Virus record (IMG/VR): IMGVR_UViG_3300044712_001805
Coordinates: 1 to 59,915 of that record
Direction: 5' to 3' (one strand)
Origin: a virus
Length of the DNA stretch: 59,915 nucleotides
Shown piece by piece: positions 31,181 through 41,057 of this stretch. Below the pieces are notes generated by a model. It saw only the letters and a program-made list of their open reading frames with translations. It made no database searches and was not told where the DNA came from. The position numbers and the translations under genes were made by a program. Numbering within the stretch: position 1 is the first letter of the stretch; each line of letters opens with the position of its first letter.

Positions 31181-32659
31181 ATGGCAGAAGTCACGGCACC
31201 GACGGCAGCACCGACAACGACGGCCCCGAGCGGCGGAGGCGGCGGGTCCGCTCCGAGCGGCGGGTCCGCCCCGAGCGGCGGGGGATCGCCCTCGCCGACC
31301 ACCGCCCCGACGCAGCGCCAGGGATCGGGACTGATCTCGTCCGGCGCGGCGCGCGAGGTGTGGGACGCGATCGACAAGGAGCCCGCAGGGCAGCCCGCGG
31401 CCGGCGGAGAAGTCGACGCGGCGACCGCCGACCAGGCTGCTGAGATCGCCGAGGCGGAACCGCAGCCCGGACAGGCGGCGGAGGTCGAGGCCGGGGCGCC
31501 TGCTACACCCTCGGAGGAGAGGGTCTCCCCGAAGGTCCGCGAGGCGCTCAAGACGGTCCAGGACCCCGCGATGAAGAAGTACCTCGCCGACTCGGCCTTC
31601 ATGCGGAATGAGCTCCAGAAGAGCGGGATGCCGTTCGAGACGTGGCAGCAGCTCGCGAAGGACCTCCCCCGGTACATGGAGAAGGCCCCGACGGTCGACA
31701 TCCTCGACCAGATCAGCGAGACGGCGGGGGTGGCCCGCCAGCTCGACGAGGGGTACACGTCCGGCGCGCCCGAGGGGCACCAGGCGTTCACGCGGGCGCT
31801 CATCGAGCGCGACCCCAACGCGTTCGTGAACTACCTCGGGTTCCTCACCGAGAACGGGCCGGCGATGGTCGCCGGGCTGCGCAGGTTCTACGGCGACGAC
31901 CTCGCCGCGCAGGCGCAGGAGGTCCTCGACCGGGGGGCCGACCGGACCATGAGGCAGGCCGTGCGACAGCTCCGGGAGGAGGCGACGCGGCTGGGGGCGG
32001 ACTCCGAGGAGGGGTCCGAGCTGGCGGAGGCCGCCGACTTCATCGACCAGAAGTGGAAGCTCACGGAGAGGCAGAAGGCGCAGGCCGCTGCCAGGCCAGA
32101 TCCTAGGGACGCCGAAATTCAGCGGCTCAGAAGCGAGCGCGAGCGAGACCTCCACACGGGGCGCGCGCGGTTCGTGGACGCCGCCGAGACGAAGGCGTCG
32201 GGCACCATCAATCAGGCGATCGAGAAGCTGGTCACCGAGAAGGCCAGCGGCTTTCCTAAGAAGTCGCAGGAGAAGGTGATCCAGGCCATCAAGGACGAGC
32301 TCTACTCGGAGCTCGTCAGCAACAAGCACGTGATCGACAGGACGAACGTCATCAACGCCCAGGGATCGTGGGACGACCCGCACCTCGGGCGACTCACCAA
32401 CCACCTCGTCGAGGTAGCGAACCGCCTCCTCGGTCCGATCGCGTCGAAGCACCTTCGGGAAAAGGCCGAAGAGATCGGTGCGAGCCTCCAGGAGCGCGCC
32501 CAGCGCATCGCCCGCCAGGAGCAGCGGCGCGACTCGGGCGCCTCCGGCGGACCGGCGAGCGCGCGAACGGCGCCGCTGGACCTCAACAAGGCGAAGGACG
32601 CCAAGGACGTGTTCGCCATGCTCGACGAAGACGCCGCCCGAAGAAGAAGGGTCGGCTAA
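31181..32659 (+). CDS. Putative scaffolding protein
   Basis: 492 residues between portal and capsid genes, the usual place of scaffold. It starts with about 45 residues of Gly/Ser/Pro/Thr, then is almost wholly helical and charged, with coiled-coil stretches (about 275-340), and ends in a basic AARRRRVG tail. Scaffolds are helical, with a basic helix near the end that binds coat, so the pattern fits. No direct homology was recognised. Confidence 0.65.
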   Translation: MAEVTAPTAAPTTTAPSGGGGGSAPSGGSAPSGGGSPSPTTAPTQRQGSGLISSGAAREVWDAIDKEPAGQPAAGGEVDAATADQAAEIAEAEPQPGQAAEVEAGAPATPSEERVSPKVREALKTVQDPAMKKYLADSAFMRNELQKSGMPFETWQQLAKDLPRYMEKAPTVDILDQISETAGVARQLDEGYTSGAPEGHQAFTRALIERDPNAFVNYLGFLTENGPAMVAGLRRFYGDDLAAQAQEVLDRGADRTMRQAVRQLREEATRLGADSEEGSELAEAADFIDQKWKLTERQKAQAAARPDPRDAEIQRLRSERERDLHTGRARFVDAAETKASGTINQAIEKLVTEKASGFPKKSQEKVIQAIKDELYSELVSNKHVIDRTNVINAQGSWDDPHLGRLTNHLVEVANRLLGPIASKHLREKAEEIGASLQERAQRIARQEQRRDSGASGGPASARTAPLDLNKAKDAKDVFAMLDEDAARRRRVG

Positions 32660-32673
32660 GGAGTTAGAAGCTC

Positions 32674-33930
32674 ATGTCCGCTCTCAATGCTGCCCGCGTG
32701 GACGCGCTCCTCCGGGAGCAGTACCGCAAGGGAGTCCCGATCCTCTTCGAGAAGGGGAAGGCGTTCTGCTCGAAGCTGAAGAAGCGCGAGGACGTCGAGG
32801 TGGTCGGCCGCCGGACGATCCGCGCGGCCAAGAAGATGAAGCCGGGCGGGCAGTTTCGCACGGCGAACTTCGACGGCGGCGACCTCGGCCGCGGGTCGGG
32901 AGCGAGCTACGAGGTCACGACGATGACCACGCTCCCGATGCTGCTCGCGCTCGAGAAGACCAAGTCGGCCGAGTGGGAGACCGACAAGAGCGAGCTCTCC
33001 ATCAAGAACGCGGTCCAGGAGCAGCTCACCGACGGCGTCTCGGAGTACATGACGCACCTCGACCGGCACCTCATGGGCTCGGGGAACGGTGTCCTCGCCA
33101 CCATCTCCTCGGGCGGCGGCACGGCGACGCTCGTGATGACCTCGCCAATCGGCTCGCGCCGGGTGCGCGAGGGCAACCGCTACACGATCTACGACACGAC
33201 CCTCGCGACGAACAAGGGCATGGTCGAGATCGACACGAACACCTACGACACCCGCACCGTCACGCTCGTCAACTCGCCCGTGAACCCGGTCGTCGCCACG
33301 AGCGTGAACACCGACGTGCTGATGGTCGACAACATCACCGGCGCGAGCCCGACCTGGATCCAGGGGCTCCGCTACCACCACAGCTCCGCGGCGACGGGCT
33401 TCTGGATGGGGCTCAACCGCGCCTCGTTCTCCCGCATCCGCACCGTCGAGGTCGTGGCGAGCGCCCCGCTCTCCCCGACACACATCCGCACGCTGAAGCA
33501 GCGGATGAGCCTCCAGCGCGACGACATCTTCGCCACCGGCTCGTGGGGCTGGTTCATGAGCCCCCACCAGCAGATGGCCTACGAGGAGCTCTCGCTCCAG
33601 ATCACCACGCGGGAGCGCACGGGTCAGCGTCGCGAGGGCCCCGAGCTCATGGACAACGTCGACGAGATGCGGATCGACGGCATGGAGGTGCTCGTCTCCT
33701 CCAACGCCGACCCGTCTATCATCGACCTCGTCCGCTGGGACAACTGGTGGAGGGGCGAGACGAAGGAGTTCGGCCTCTACACCGTCGACGAGATCGACAC
33801 CTTCCCGATCTACGGCGTCAGCGGCGGCATCGCGGCCGCCGACATCATGTACTTCTGCCAGCTCGCGCAGTGGGGCACGGACGACCCGCAGATGGGCGGG
33901 TACATCAGCGGCTTAGCGAGTCCGTTCTAA
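32674..33930 (+). CDS. Major capsid protein
   Basis: 418 residues, HK97-fold length. The sequence has the features of the podovirus-like coat group: an N-terminal helix with AFCSKLKKREDVEVVGRRT, a central GSGNGVLATI and a C-terminal YGVSGGIAAADI. It follows the scaffold candidate and is followed by a strong terminator, as expected for the most abundant product. AAGGAG lies upstream of the ATG. Confidence 0.85.
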   Translation: MSALNAARVDALLREQYRKGVPILFEKGKAFCSKLKKREDVEVVGRRTIRAAKKMKPGGQFRTANFDGGDLGRGSGASYEVTTMTTLPMLLALEKTKSAEWETDKSELSIKNAVQEQLTDGVSEYMTHLDRHLMGSGNGVLATISSGGGTATLVMTSPIGSRRVREGNRYTIYDTTLATNKGMVEIDTNTYDTRTVTLVNSPVNPVVATSVNTDVLMVDNITGASPTWIQGLRYHHSSAATGFWMGLNRASFSRIRTVEVVASAPLSPTHIRTLKQRMSLQRDDIFATGSWGWFMSPHQQMAYEELSLQITTRERTGQRREGPELMDNVDEMRIDGMEVLVSSNADPSIIDLVRWDNWWRGETKEFGLYTVDEIDTFPIYGVSGGIAAADIMYFCQLAQWGTDDPQMGGYISGLASPF

Positions 33931-33939
33931 GGAGCAGCG

Positions 33940-34716
33940 TTGACCCTTTCTGAAACTTCTTCTGCAGCCCCCGCCGCCGAGCAGCCTGCCGGCTCGGCGG
34001 TGGGCCTTTTTCCGTCCCTCCGGATCGTGCCGGGATATGGCGCGTGTCGGAACCTCCACCTTCTCGCGGCGGCGCGCCTCCGCGCGGTGAACGCGCGGCT
34101 CGCCGAGATCGGCGGGCGGAATCGGCACGACGGGCCGATGTACCGCGTCGTGTGGGGGTGGGAGCGGCCGCACCTCTACGGCGTCGGCGGGGGGCGCGAC
34201 CTCGAGTTCTTCCACCTTGAGCGGTGGATGGCGATGGAGCCGTACGTGGACGAGGAGGAGTGGGCCGACCAGGAAGCGCTCTCCCTGCGCACCTATGGAG
34301 ACCGGTACGTCCCGGAGCCGTACCCGCGCCACGGCGAGTACATGCTCGTTCGGACGTGCATGTGGGGTGTCCCGGGCGCCGACGGGAAGAGGCGCGGCGT
34401 CTTCCGCTGGCCCGACAGCCCGGCTTCTGCCGACGGGGACCTCCGGTGGTTCGAGGCGGCGCTCGTCGTCGACCGGATCCGCCTCGCCCGCACGCGCTAC
34501 GACGTCCAAGCGCAGGTGCGCGAGGACCAGGAGTTCATGAAGCAGCGCGAGCGCGAGGAGTACCACCGCGTGGAGGACGAGTTCGGCATCCGCGAGCTCG
34601 TCGAGGACCAGGCGGCCACGCTCATCAGGAACCCCACTCTCCGGAAGGACCCGTCGTTCTTCCTGAGTCCAGCCACGCGCTACAAGAGGACCCGGCACCG
34701 CCTGCCGGTCATGTAG
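33940..34716 (+). CDS. Hypothetical head/adaptor-region protein; start uncertain
   Basis: 258 residues from TTG 33940 (AAGGAG at 33930). The first 25 residues are low complexity and are encoded by the terminator hairpin, while the conserved-looking part begins near PGYGACRNLHLL. GTG 34027 (codon 30) lies after the terminator but lacks a strong ribosome site. The rest is alpha/beta, with a helical, charged C-terminal third. No family is recognised; its position next to the capsid gene suggests a head or head-tail role. Confidence 0.6.
   Translation: MTLSETSSAAPAAEQPAGSAVGLFPSLRIVPGYGACRNLHLLAAARLRAVNARLAEIGGRNRHDGPMYRVVWGWERPHLYGVGGGRDLEFFHLERWMAMEPYVDEEEWADQEALSLRTYGDRYVPEPYPRHGEYMLVRTCMWGVPGADGKRRGVFRWPDSPASADGDLRWFEAALVVDRIRLARTRYDVQAQVREDQEFMKQREREEYHRVEDEFGIRELVEDQAATLIRNPTLRKDPSFFLSPATRYKRTRHRLPVM
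33970..34012 (+). terminator. Rho-independent terminator after the capsid gene
   Basis: CCCGCCGCCGAGC (33970-33982) pairs with GCTCGGCGGTGGG (33992-34004), 13 bp including one G-U, around a 9-nt loop, followed by CCTTTTTCC. It lies inside the first 25 codons of the next reading frame if that frame begins at TTG 33940. Confidence 0.75.
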
Positions 34717-34731
34717 CAGAAAGAAGGACCC

Positions 34732-35547
34732 ATGGCGACCAAGCACGGAGCCTACCGACCCCAGACGCTCTACCGCGACGCGCTCGTCCCGTCCGAGAAG
34801 ACCCCGCACAAGGTCTGCACCGTATGGCCCGAGTCCGTTTTTCGCCCGCACTCGGCCTTCGGCCTCGGCGTCACGATCCCCGGGCGGCCCGGCAAGGACG
34901 ATCCGCCGCAGCCCGGCGCGTTGAACAACCGGTACGGCTTCGCGCTCTGCCCGCCCGGGATCGAGCGGGACGACCTCGGGAGCGTGCGCACCTTGGCGCT
35001 CCTCGCCATCTCGGCGAAGAGGATCGCCATGGACGTGATCGGCCTCTCGGACGAGGGGCGCGACGAGATCCCGTCATCCGACGGCACGCGGCCCGTGATG
35101 GCGGCGGCGGTTGGGGAGTCGGAGCTCTCGAAGAAGGGGTACTTCGTCCCGGCAGGCGACGACCCGACCGAGGAGGAGATCGCGGCGGCCGAGCTGCGGC
35201 GCGACAAGTGGCTCCGCTCGCAGATCAACAAGGCGGACGCGGCGTGGAACGAGAACCGCGCCGACAAGATCCCCTCCGACGCGCTCGTGGCCGCGCGATG
35301 GCTCGGGGTGAAGCGCCCGTGGACGCCCGACTGGTCCGCGGACGGGAAGGTCGAGCAGGCGTGCCCGGCCTGCCGGAACCCCGTCATCCCCGGCGCGAAG
35401 AAGTGCGTCCACTGCCACGAGTGGATCGGTTACGACGAGAACGGGGCCGCGTACATCACCGAGAACCCCGCGCGCGCGATGACCGCCGAGGCGGACCGGC
35501 GCGCGAAGGCTGCGGCCGTCGCCGCGAAGCTCGACCAGGAGGCATAG
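34732..35547 (+). CDS. Head-region protein with C-terminal zinc ribbon
   Basis: 271 residues. CPACRNPVIPGAKKCVHC (about 213-230) is a zinc ribbon; the remainder is alpha/beta with a charged helix at 160-185. It lies between capsid and tail-connector genes, suggesting a structural or assembly role. GAAGGACC before the ATG. Confidence 0.55.
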   Translation: MATKHGAYRPQTLYRDALVPSEKTPHKVCTVWPESVFRPHSAFGLGVTIPGRPGKDDPPQPGALNNRYGFALCPPGIERDDLGSVRTLALLAISAKRIAMDVIGLSDEGRDEIPSSDGTRPVMAAAVGESELSKKGYFVPAGDDPTEEEIAAAELRRDKWLRSQINKADAAWNENRADKIPSDALVAARWLGVKRPWTPDWSADGKVEQACPACRNPVIPGAKKCVHCHEWIGYDENGAAYITENPARAMTAEADRRAKAAAVAAKLDQEA

Positions 35548-35551
35548 GGGA

Positions 35552-36316
35552 ATGGTGGCTCCGCTCTACACCGACATCTCGGCCGGGATCCGGGCGATGC
35601 TGGACGACCAGACGGTCCCGGGTGGAGCCACGTTCACGGACGCCTACAACCAGAAGTACATCGAGCAGGCGAACCAGACCCTCGTCGAGATCCTCGTCTC
35701 CAACTCCGTCGAGCGGATGAAGCTCACGACCGAGACGCCGATCACGGTGAACGCCGGAATCACGATCCTCGACCACTCGGCCGCGGTCGGGGGGCAGGTG
35801 GGGACGGGGATCGCGAACGTCCTCCCCGACGACTTCATTCTCCCCGACCAGATGTTCGAGGCGAAGGCCGGGGCGACGGCGGCCGAGTTCATCGCGATGA
35901 CGGGACCGGTGCAGCTCCCGAACCTCTCGCAGTCGGACGTCCTCACCTACTGGGACTGGTACGGGGGGCAGATCCACCTCGTGGGGTCGACGGCGACGCG
36001 GCTCGTGAAGATCATCTACTGGTCGCAGCTCGCGGCGGTCGACCCGGCGGGTCGGCTCAAGGTCGTGGCGGCGGGGCCGGCGCTCCTCGCGCTCGCCTGC
36101 CACTACATCCTCCGCTCGCGCGGCTCGTTCGACATGGCGGACCGCTTCGCCAAGTTCAACGACGACCAGACGATCACCGGCGAGGCGGGGTTCCACATCG
36201 GGAACATCGTCAACCAGGAAATCAAGGCGATGCAGTCGCAGCCCCAGCGGCGCCAGCCGTACTTCGGGCGCGACAGGTACAGTTCCCAGAGCTACCAGGT
36301 ACGAAGCCGCCGTTGA
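35552..36316 (+). CDS. Head-tail adaptor / tail tubular protein A-like
   Basis: 254 residues. Helical N-terminus (ISAGIRAMLDD, NQTLVEIL), a beta core and a helical C-terminal HYILRSRGSFDMADRF suit the T7 gp11 or P22 gp4-like adaptor that docks under the portal. Position just before the large gp12/gp10-like tail protein supports this. Not a firm family match. Confidence 0.55.
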   Translation: MVAPLYTDISAGIRAMLDDQTVPGGATFTDAYNQKYIEQANQTLVEILVSNSVERMKLTTETPITVNAGITILDHSAAVGGQVGTGIANVLPDDFILPDQMFEAKAGATAAEFIAMTGPVQLPNLSQSDVLTYWDWYGGQIHLVGSTATRLVKIIYWSQLAAVDPAGRLKVVAAGPALLALACHYILRSRGSFDMADRFAKFNDDQTITGEAGFHIGNIVNQEIKAMQSQPQRRQPYFGRDRYSSQSYQVRSRR

Positions 36317-36338
36317 GGCGGAAAAGGAGGCTACGGAG

Positions 36339-36731
36339 ATGGCTCTCGACGGCGCAGGAACCAGGTTCGTCAGCGCGCAGGTGGTCCCGCACGGGGAGAA
36401 CCCCGGGGGCGCGCTCCTCGTCAACCTCGCGGTGCAGCCCAACGGCAGCTACCCGGCGAATGGGGAGACGCTCGCGGCGCTCATCGCGCTCGCGATCATG
36501 GGGTCGAAGATCAAGGTGCCGACCGGCGTCCTCCCCGACGTCGTCATCGTCGGCAACAGCAACCTCGGACACGTCTGGTCCTACGACCCGGCGCTCGGGA
36601 CGTTCCGGAACTGGACCGCAGTCGGCGCGACGCCGACGGAGCACGCCACGGGAGCCTACGGCGGCAACGAGGCGACCGCCGTGTTCCGCGTCGGGCTCCT
36701 CTTCCCGCTCTACGGGAACATGAGCCGGTAA
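36339..36731 (+). CDS. Small structural protein
   Basis: 130 residues, beta-rich with Gly/Asn turns. It has the size of a head decoration or connector protein. No family recognised. AAAGGAGG lies upstream of the ATG. Confidence 0.5.
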   Translation: MALDGAGTRFVSAQVVPHGENPGGALLVNLAVQPNGSYPANGETLAALIALAIMGSKIKVPTGVLPDVVIVGNSNLGHVWSYDPALGTFRNWTAVGATPTEHATGAYGGNEATAVFRVGLLFPLYGNMSR

Positions 36732-36737
36732 GGTTCG

Positions 36738-39700
36738 ATGGCCGAAGTCACTGCCGAGCAGCTCTTCGAGGTGGACGTCTTCGGCGGGCGCCGGACCTTT
36801 GGCGAGAGGTCCGAGTGCCCGCCGGGGATGTCGCCGAACTGCTCCGACGTCGTCTTCGGCCCGGATTCCGTCCGCTCGAGGCCGGGGCTGCGGCTCCGGT
36901 ACACGGGGTTCAAGAGCGGAATCAACTCCATCTACTCGTTCTACGCGCAGGACCGCCTCCGTCGGCTCGCGCTCTTCAAGAACAACGGGAACCTCCTGAT
37001 GGAGGGGCCCCGGTACGTGACGTCCGGGGTCCCGCCGACGAGCACGCAGGAGGGCGTCAGCGTCCCGATCCGCGCGGGCATCGCGCCGAACGCGATGATG
37101 AAGGCCGTCCACGCATTCGGCCGGCTCTGGATGACCTTCTCGGACGGGAAGCGCCCGCTCGACTACCCGTATCAGTACGACCCCGGGTACTCGACGTCGG
37201 ACTGGCCGCACGGCGCGCTCCTCCCCGCCACGCCCTGCGAGCCGACGGTGGAGGCGCTGACCGCGAACGCCGTCGCCGGCGGCACCATGGTCGCGGGGAT
37301 CCACTACTACTTCGTGACGTACGAGGACAAGTACGGGTACATCACGGGGGCGAGCCCCGTCGGGCTCATCTCCGTGGCCGGGGGGCAGAAGGTCACCTTC
37401 ACGAACGTCGCGCAGGGGCCGGTGCTCGGCACGACGTCCCAGCGCGTCGGGGCGACGGCGCGGCGGCGCTTCTGGTTCACCGCGGCGGAGGTGGCCGGCG
37501 TCGGCTCGGGGCACTTCTTCAGCCTCGCGAGCTTCAGCATCGACAACGCGGGGACGGGCCCCTACACGATCGACTTCAAGGACTCGGACCTCATCACCAA
37601 CGGCATCGACTACTCGCCGTCACTGACGCGCGTCCCGATGCCGCCCGCGATCGGCGTCGGGCTGTCCGAGAACCGCCTCATGTGCTGGGGCGTCTACGGC
37701 GCCCTGCCGACGACGATCGACAGCATCATCACGCCGGCGGGCGGGACCGGCGGGGCGAACGGGCACATCGGAATCCCGAGCTACGACTTCGGCACGCTCG
37801 GGGTGCCGAACCCGTCGTCGGCGCCGGCTCTCGACGCGACGTGGTACCGCTCGGCGGCCGGGGCGCAGACGGTCGTCATCGTCCAGGGTGAGACCGACGC
37901 GGGCGGCACGAGGAACCTCGCGTGCGTGCGCCTCAGCGGCGACGGGGCGACCGGTACCGCCGTGGCGCTCAACACGAACTGGCCGATCTACCTCGCCGCG
38001 GACCAGAACGAGCCGATCTTCTTCGCGAAGCCGGGAACGCGGATCGGGTTCGTGATGAGGATCCGGCGCGGCCCCGCGGCGACGACGGAGACGCTCACGG
38101 CCCGCATCCAGACCGCCGCGGCGATCGACGTGTCGCTGCTGCAGGTGGCGCTCTCCACCATCCCGACGGATTGGACGATCGTCGACGTGCCGGCACTCGT
38201 TGACATCCCCACCAATATCACTCCGGGGTCGAAGCTCATCCTCATGATCCAGGTGTCGAAGGTCGGCGGTCCCGGCAACGGCGCCCTCCTCGACGTCGAC
38301 TGGGTGCGCCCCTACCCCGCCGTGCAGAAGTTCGACGGCTCGCGCGTGTGGTTCTCCGAGTTCGGGCAGCCGGAGCAGTTCGACCTCGTGAAGAGCCCGC
38401 TCGAGGTCAACATCGACGACGGCGAGGAGATCCGCTACGCGTGGAACCAGAACGGGAACACGTACATCGCCAAGGAGCGCTCGCTCTGGAGCACGAGCGA
38501 CAGCGCGCAGGACCCCGCGGACTGGCCGATCCTGAATGTCTCGACGGTCGTCGGGACGCCGTCGATCAACGGCGTGGGACTCGGCCCCGACTTCGCCATC
38601 ATCGCGTCGCAGGACGGCGCCTACTTCTTCGACTCCGGGAAGCTCGAGAAGGTCAGCCAGGAGATCCAGGACGACTGGAACGCGGTCGACTGGACGCAGG
38701 GGCACCTCATCTGGGTCGTAGTCGATCCCCGCCTGAAGCAGGTGAGGATCGGGGTCCCGCGCTCTACCGCGACGGGCGTCTGCTCGCAGATCTTCTACTG
38801 CGACTACGCCGAGGGGTGGAGCGAGGGGACGACCAACGGCGGGCACGGGCGGAAGTGGTCGATCGACACGGTCCAGACATCGTGTGCTGAGTACGCGCTG
38901 AAGGACGATCTCACGCAGCGCATCACCTACGGTGGGAGGCGAACCTCGTACAACAACGGCGGGCTCGACTTCACCGGGTGGACGCAGACGGGCTCCGTGT
39001 CGCCCGCCATCACCGGCTCGCGGATGAGCCCGTTCGGCGACCTCACGGCGGTAGAGTGGGCCTACGGCGGGGCCGGCACCTACCGGGCGAACTTCGTCCC
39101 GGGCGGCGACTCCAGCGCCGGCCAGTACCTCGTCGTGAGCTTCTGGGTCAAGAACCCCGCGTCGGGGTCCGGGAACGCGGGCGGTGGGATCATCCGCGTG
39201 GTACCGGGGTCGTGGGACGGGCCCACGAGTATCCCGTTCTCGTTCGAGACGGATGCCGACGGGAATCCGCTCACCGCGAATCAGTGGCAGCGGGTCGTTG
39301 CGCGCTTTGGGCCGTGCACTGCCGGGCCGAATCCCGACATCCTCGACGTCGAGTTCACGGGGATGTCGGCACCGCCGACCGTGACCCTCTACGGGCCGCA
39401 GTTCCAGCGCGGGTTCGACACCGGCTACGTGACGAACGGCGGCCCCAGGGAGGCGGGGTTCGTCTCCGAGCCGGGGATCGGGCTCGCGGGAGTGCCCGGG
39501 TGGTCGACTGCCGACTGGGACGGGATCGTCGCCCCCGTCTACGAGATCGCGCCCCTCCGGCTGCCGCTCCTCCGCCTGCGCGCCGACCGGATGGTGGCGC
39601 GGATCCGCGGGGCCGGGAACCTCTTCGCCTCGTGGGTATTCGGGGACGGGTCGACGACCGGGCTCGACGGGGGGGCCGGGACGCCGCTCGGCGCCAACCC

Positions 39701-39851
39701 GACGAACGATGCTGAAAAGGGCGGCACGACGGAGGGGACGTTCGTCGGTCTCCGCCTCTTCATGAGCGACTTCGGGTCGTGGCTCTCGCTGACGAAGCTC
39801 GGGATTTTCCTGCGCGAGCACCCGTCCAACAAGCTCCGGGGGAAGGGATGA
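36738..39851 (+). CDS. Large beta-propeller-like tail protein (T7 gp12 / P22 gp10-like) with CBM-like insert
   Basis: 1037 residues. The start (VDVFGGRRTFGE, CPPGMSPNCSDVVFGPDSV, RSRPGL) matches the opening of podovirus tail-tube/stabilisation proteins such as T7 gp12 and P22 gp10, and the body is continuous beta structure. About 740-900 (NNGGLDFTGWTQTG to YGPQFQ) looks like a carbohydrate-binding jelly-roll of the kind in fibres, inserted before the last 130 residues. It should form the tail nozzle, with the insert possibly contacting host sugars. ATGA overlap with the next gene. Confidence 0.65.
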   Translation: MAEVTAEQLFEVDVFGGRRTFGERSECPPGMSPNCSDVVFGPDSVRSRPGLRLRYTGFKSGINSIYSFYAQDRLRRLALFKNNGNLLMEGPRYVTSGVPPTSTQEGVSVPIRAGIAPNAMMKAVHAFGRLWMTFSDGKRPLDYPYQYDPGYSTSDWPHGALLPATPCEPTVEALTANAVAGGTMVAGIHYYFVTYEDKYGYITGASPVGLISVAGGQKVTFTNVAQGPVLGTTSQRVGATARRRFWFTAAEVAGVGSGHFFSLASFSIDNAGTGPYTIDFKDSDLITNGIDYSPSLTRVPMPPAIGVGLSENRLMCWGVYGALPTTIDSIITPAGGTGGANGHIGIPSYDFGTLGVPNPSSAPALDATWYRSAAGAQTVVIVQGETDAGGTRNLACVRLSGDGATGTAVALNTNWPIYLAADQNEPIFFAKPGTRIGFVMRIRRGPAATTETLTARIQTAAAIDVSLLQVALSTIPTDWTIVDVPALVDIPTNITPGSKLILMIQVSKVGGPGNGALLDVDWVRPYPAVQKFDGSRVWFSEFGQPEQFDLVKSPLEVNIDDGEEIRYAWNQNGNTYIAKERSLWSTSDSAQDPADWPILNVSTVVGTPSINGVGLGPDFAIIASQDGAYFFDSGKLEKVSQEIQDDWNAVDWTQGHLIWVVVDPRLKQVRIGVPRSTATGVCSQIFYCDYAEGWSEGTTNGGHGRKWSIDTVQTSCAEYALKDDLTQRITYGGRRTSYNNGGLDFTGWTQTGSVSPAITGSRMSPFGDLTAVEWAYGGAGTYRANFVPGGDSSAGQYLVVSFWVKNPASGSGNAGGGIIRVVPGSWDGPTSIPFSFETDADGNPLTANQWQRVVARFGPCTAGPNPDILDVEFTGMSAPPTVTLYGPQFQRGFDTGYVTNGGPREAGFVSEPGIGLAGVPGWSTADWDGIVAPVYEIAPLRLPLLRLRADRMVARIRGAGNLFASWVFGDGSTTGLDGGAGTPLGANPTNDAEKGGTTEGTFVGLRLFMSDFGSWLSLTKLGIFLREHPSNKLRGKG

Positions 39852-40327
39852 GCGCGTCCCCGCAGCTCGTCGCGCTCGGGAAGACGGGCGAGATCCGCCG
39901 GAAGGACCCGACCCTCTACCAGGCGCTCCTCGAGATCCGCGATCGCGTGAACGCCTCCATCCTGAACGAGCGCGGCGTCGTCGACCAGGCGATCTCCGAC
40001 TCGCAGGGGCACACCGAGACGGTGACGCTCGTGAACGGGCTCAACTCGGACGTCCTGATTCAGGAGAGCACGCGCCTCGTGCGGATCATCGGCCCGACGG
40101 CGGCGTTCTCGATCGGCGGGTTCTCCTGCCCGACAAAGGAGCGCCCCCTCTTCGTCCACAACACGACGGCGCAGGCGATGACGGTCGTGGACGAGGACGC
40201 GGGCTCGCACCCGTCGGCGCGGATCTCGACGCTTCGCGGGAACCTCGCGCTGGGAGCGGGCCCCAAGATGATTACCGTGTGCGGAAACAGCATCGAGGAT
40301 CGGTGGATCCTCGCGGCGTTCAACTGA
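39848..40327 (+). CDS. Small tail-region protein
   Basis: 159 residues. A helical N-terminus (IRDRVNASILNERGV) precedes a beta domain (ETVTLVNGL, VRIIGPTAAFSI, PLFVHNTT). Such short helix-plus-beta proteins often bind fibres or decorate tails. No family recognised. Confidence 0.5.
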   Translation: MSASPQLVALGKTGEIRRKDPTLYQALLEIRDRVNASILNERGVVDQAISDSQGHTETVTLVNGLNSDVLIQESTRLVRIIGPTAAFSIGGFSCPTKERPLFVHNTTAQAMTVVDEDAGSHPSARISTLRGNLALGAGPKMITVCGNSIEDRWILAAFN

Positions 40328-40339
40328 AGGAGGTCTCCG

Positions 40340-41047
40340 ATGTCCTCGAGATACCAGAATCCGAACACGGGGGCGAGGGGCCCGATGGGCAACAAGTACC
40401 GCCGGCCGCCGCTGCCGGGTCAGCAGCAGCCCGGGCAGGACGCGCCCCTCCCCGGAGCTCCTCCTGGCGGGGCGCAGCCCGGGCAGGACGCGCCGATGCC
40501 CGCCCCGGGCGGCATGGGAACCGACGCGCCCTCACCCGGAATCGGCGGCGGGGCGCAGAAGAGCATGCCCCTCCCCGGCGGGGCCCCTACGAACGACTTT
40601 GCGCAGGCCGCGCGGATGCGGCCCCCCACCGGACAGCCGGGGATGCCGATCGGCAACCGCATGGCGCCCGGCGGCGGCCCCCCGGCCGGGATGCGCGGTC
40701 CCGGCGGGATCACGCGCCCCGGCGGTCCGGCGATCCGCGGGCTCGCCACGCCGTCCGCGCAGTCCTACGGGTCGCCCACCATGCAGGGGCAGCCGCTCGT
40801 TCCGCAGGCGGGCGCGCCCGGGGGCGCCCCCGGCGGAGCACAGGCGTCGGCGCAAGGCGCCGGGCTGCCGTCGACGGGTCAGCCGGCGGCCGGGCAGGAG
40901 CAGGCGGCGCAGGCGAACAACTTCGCGCAGGCGATGCAGGCGGCGAATCCGGCCGGCGGACCGCCCGAGACGAAGCCGTGGGCGCAGAAGGCCCCGGCCC
41001 CCACCCTCGGCGCCCCGGTCCCCGGCGGCGGCAACGCTTCGATCTGA
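40340..41047 (+). CDS. Pro/Gly/Gln-rich low-complexity virion-region protein
   Basis: 235 residues, nearly all Pro, Gly, Ala and Gln, with Met-rich turns. NDFAQAARM near 79 and NNFAQAMQA near 193 are repeated short motifs. Probably disordered. Its GAAGGAGG ribosome site and codon usage support expression. Possibly an internal or tail-associated protein; no function can be assigned. Confidence 0.5.
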   Translation: MSSRYQNPNTGARGPMGNKYRRPPLPGQQQPGQDAPLPGAPPGGAQPGQDAPMPAPGGMGTDAPSPGIGGGAQKSMPLPGGAPTNDFAQAARMRPPTGQPGMPIGNRMAPGGGPPAGMRGPGGITRPGGPAIRGLATPSAQSYGSPTMQGQPLVPQAGAPGGAPGGAQASAQGAGLPSTGQPAAGQEQAAQANNFAQAMQAANPAGGPPETKPWAQKAPAPTLGAPVPGGGNASI

Positions 41048-41057
41048 GGAGGACGAG

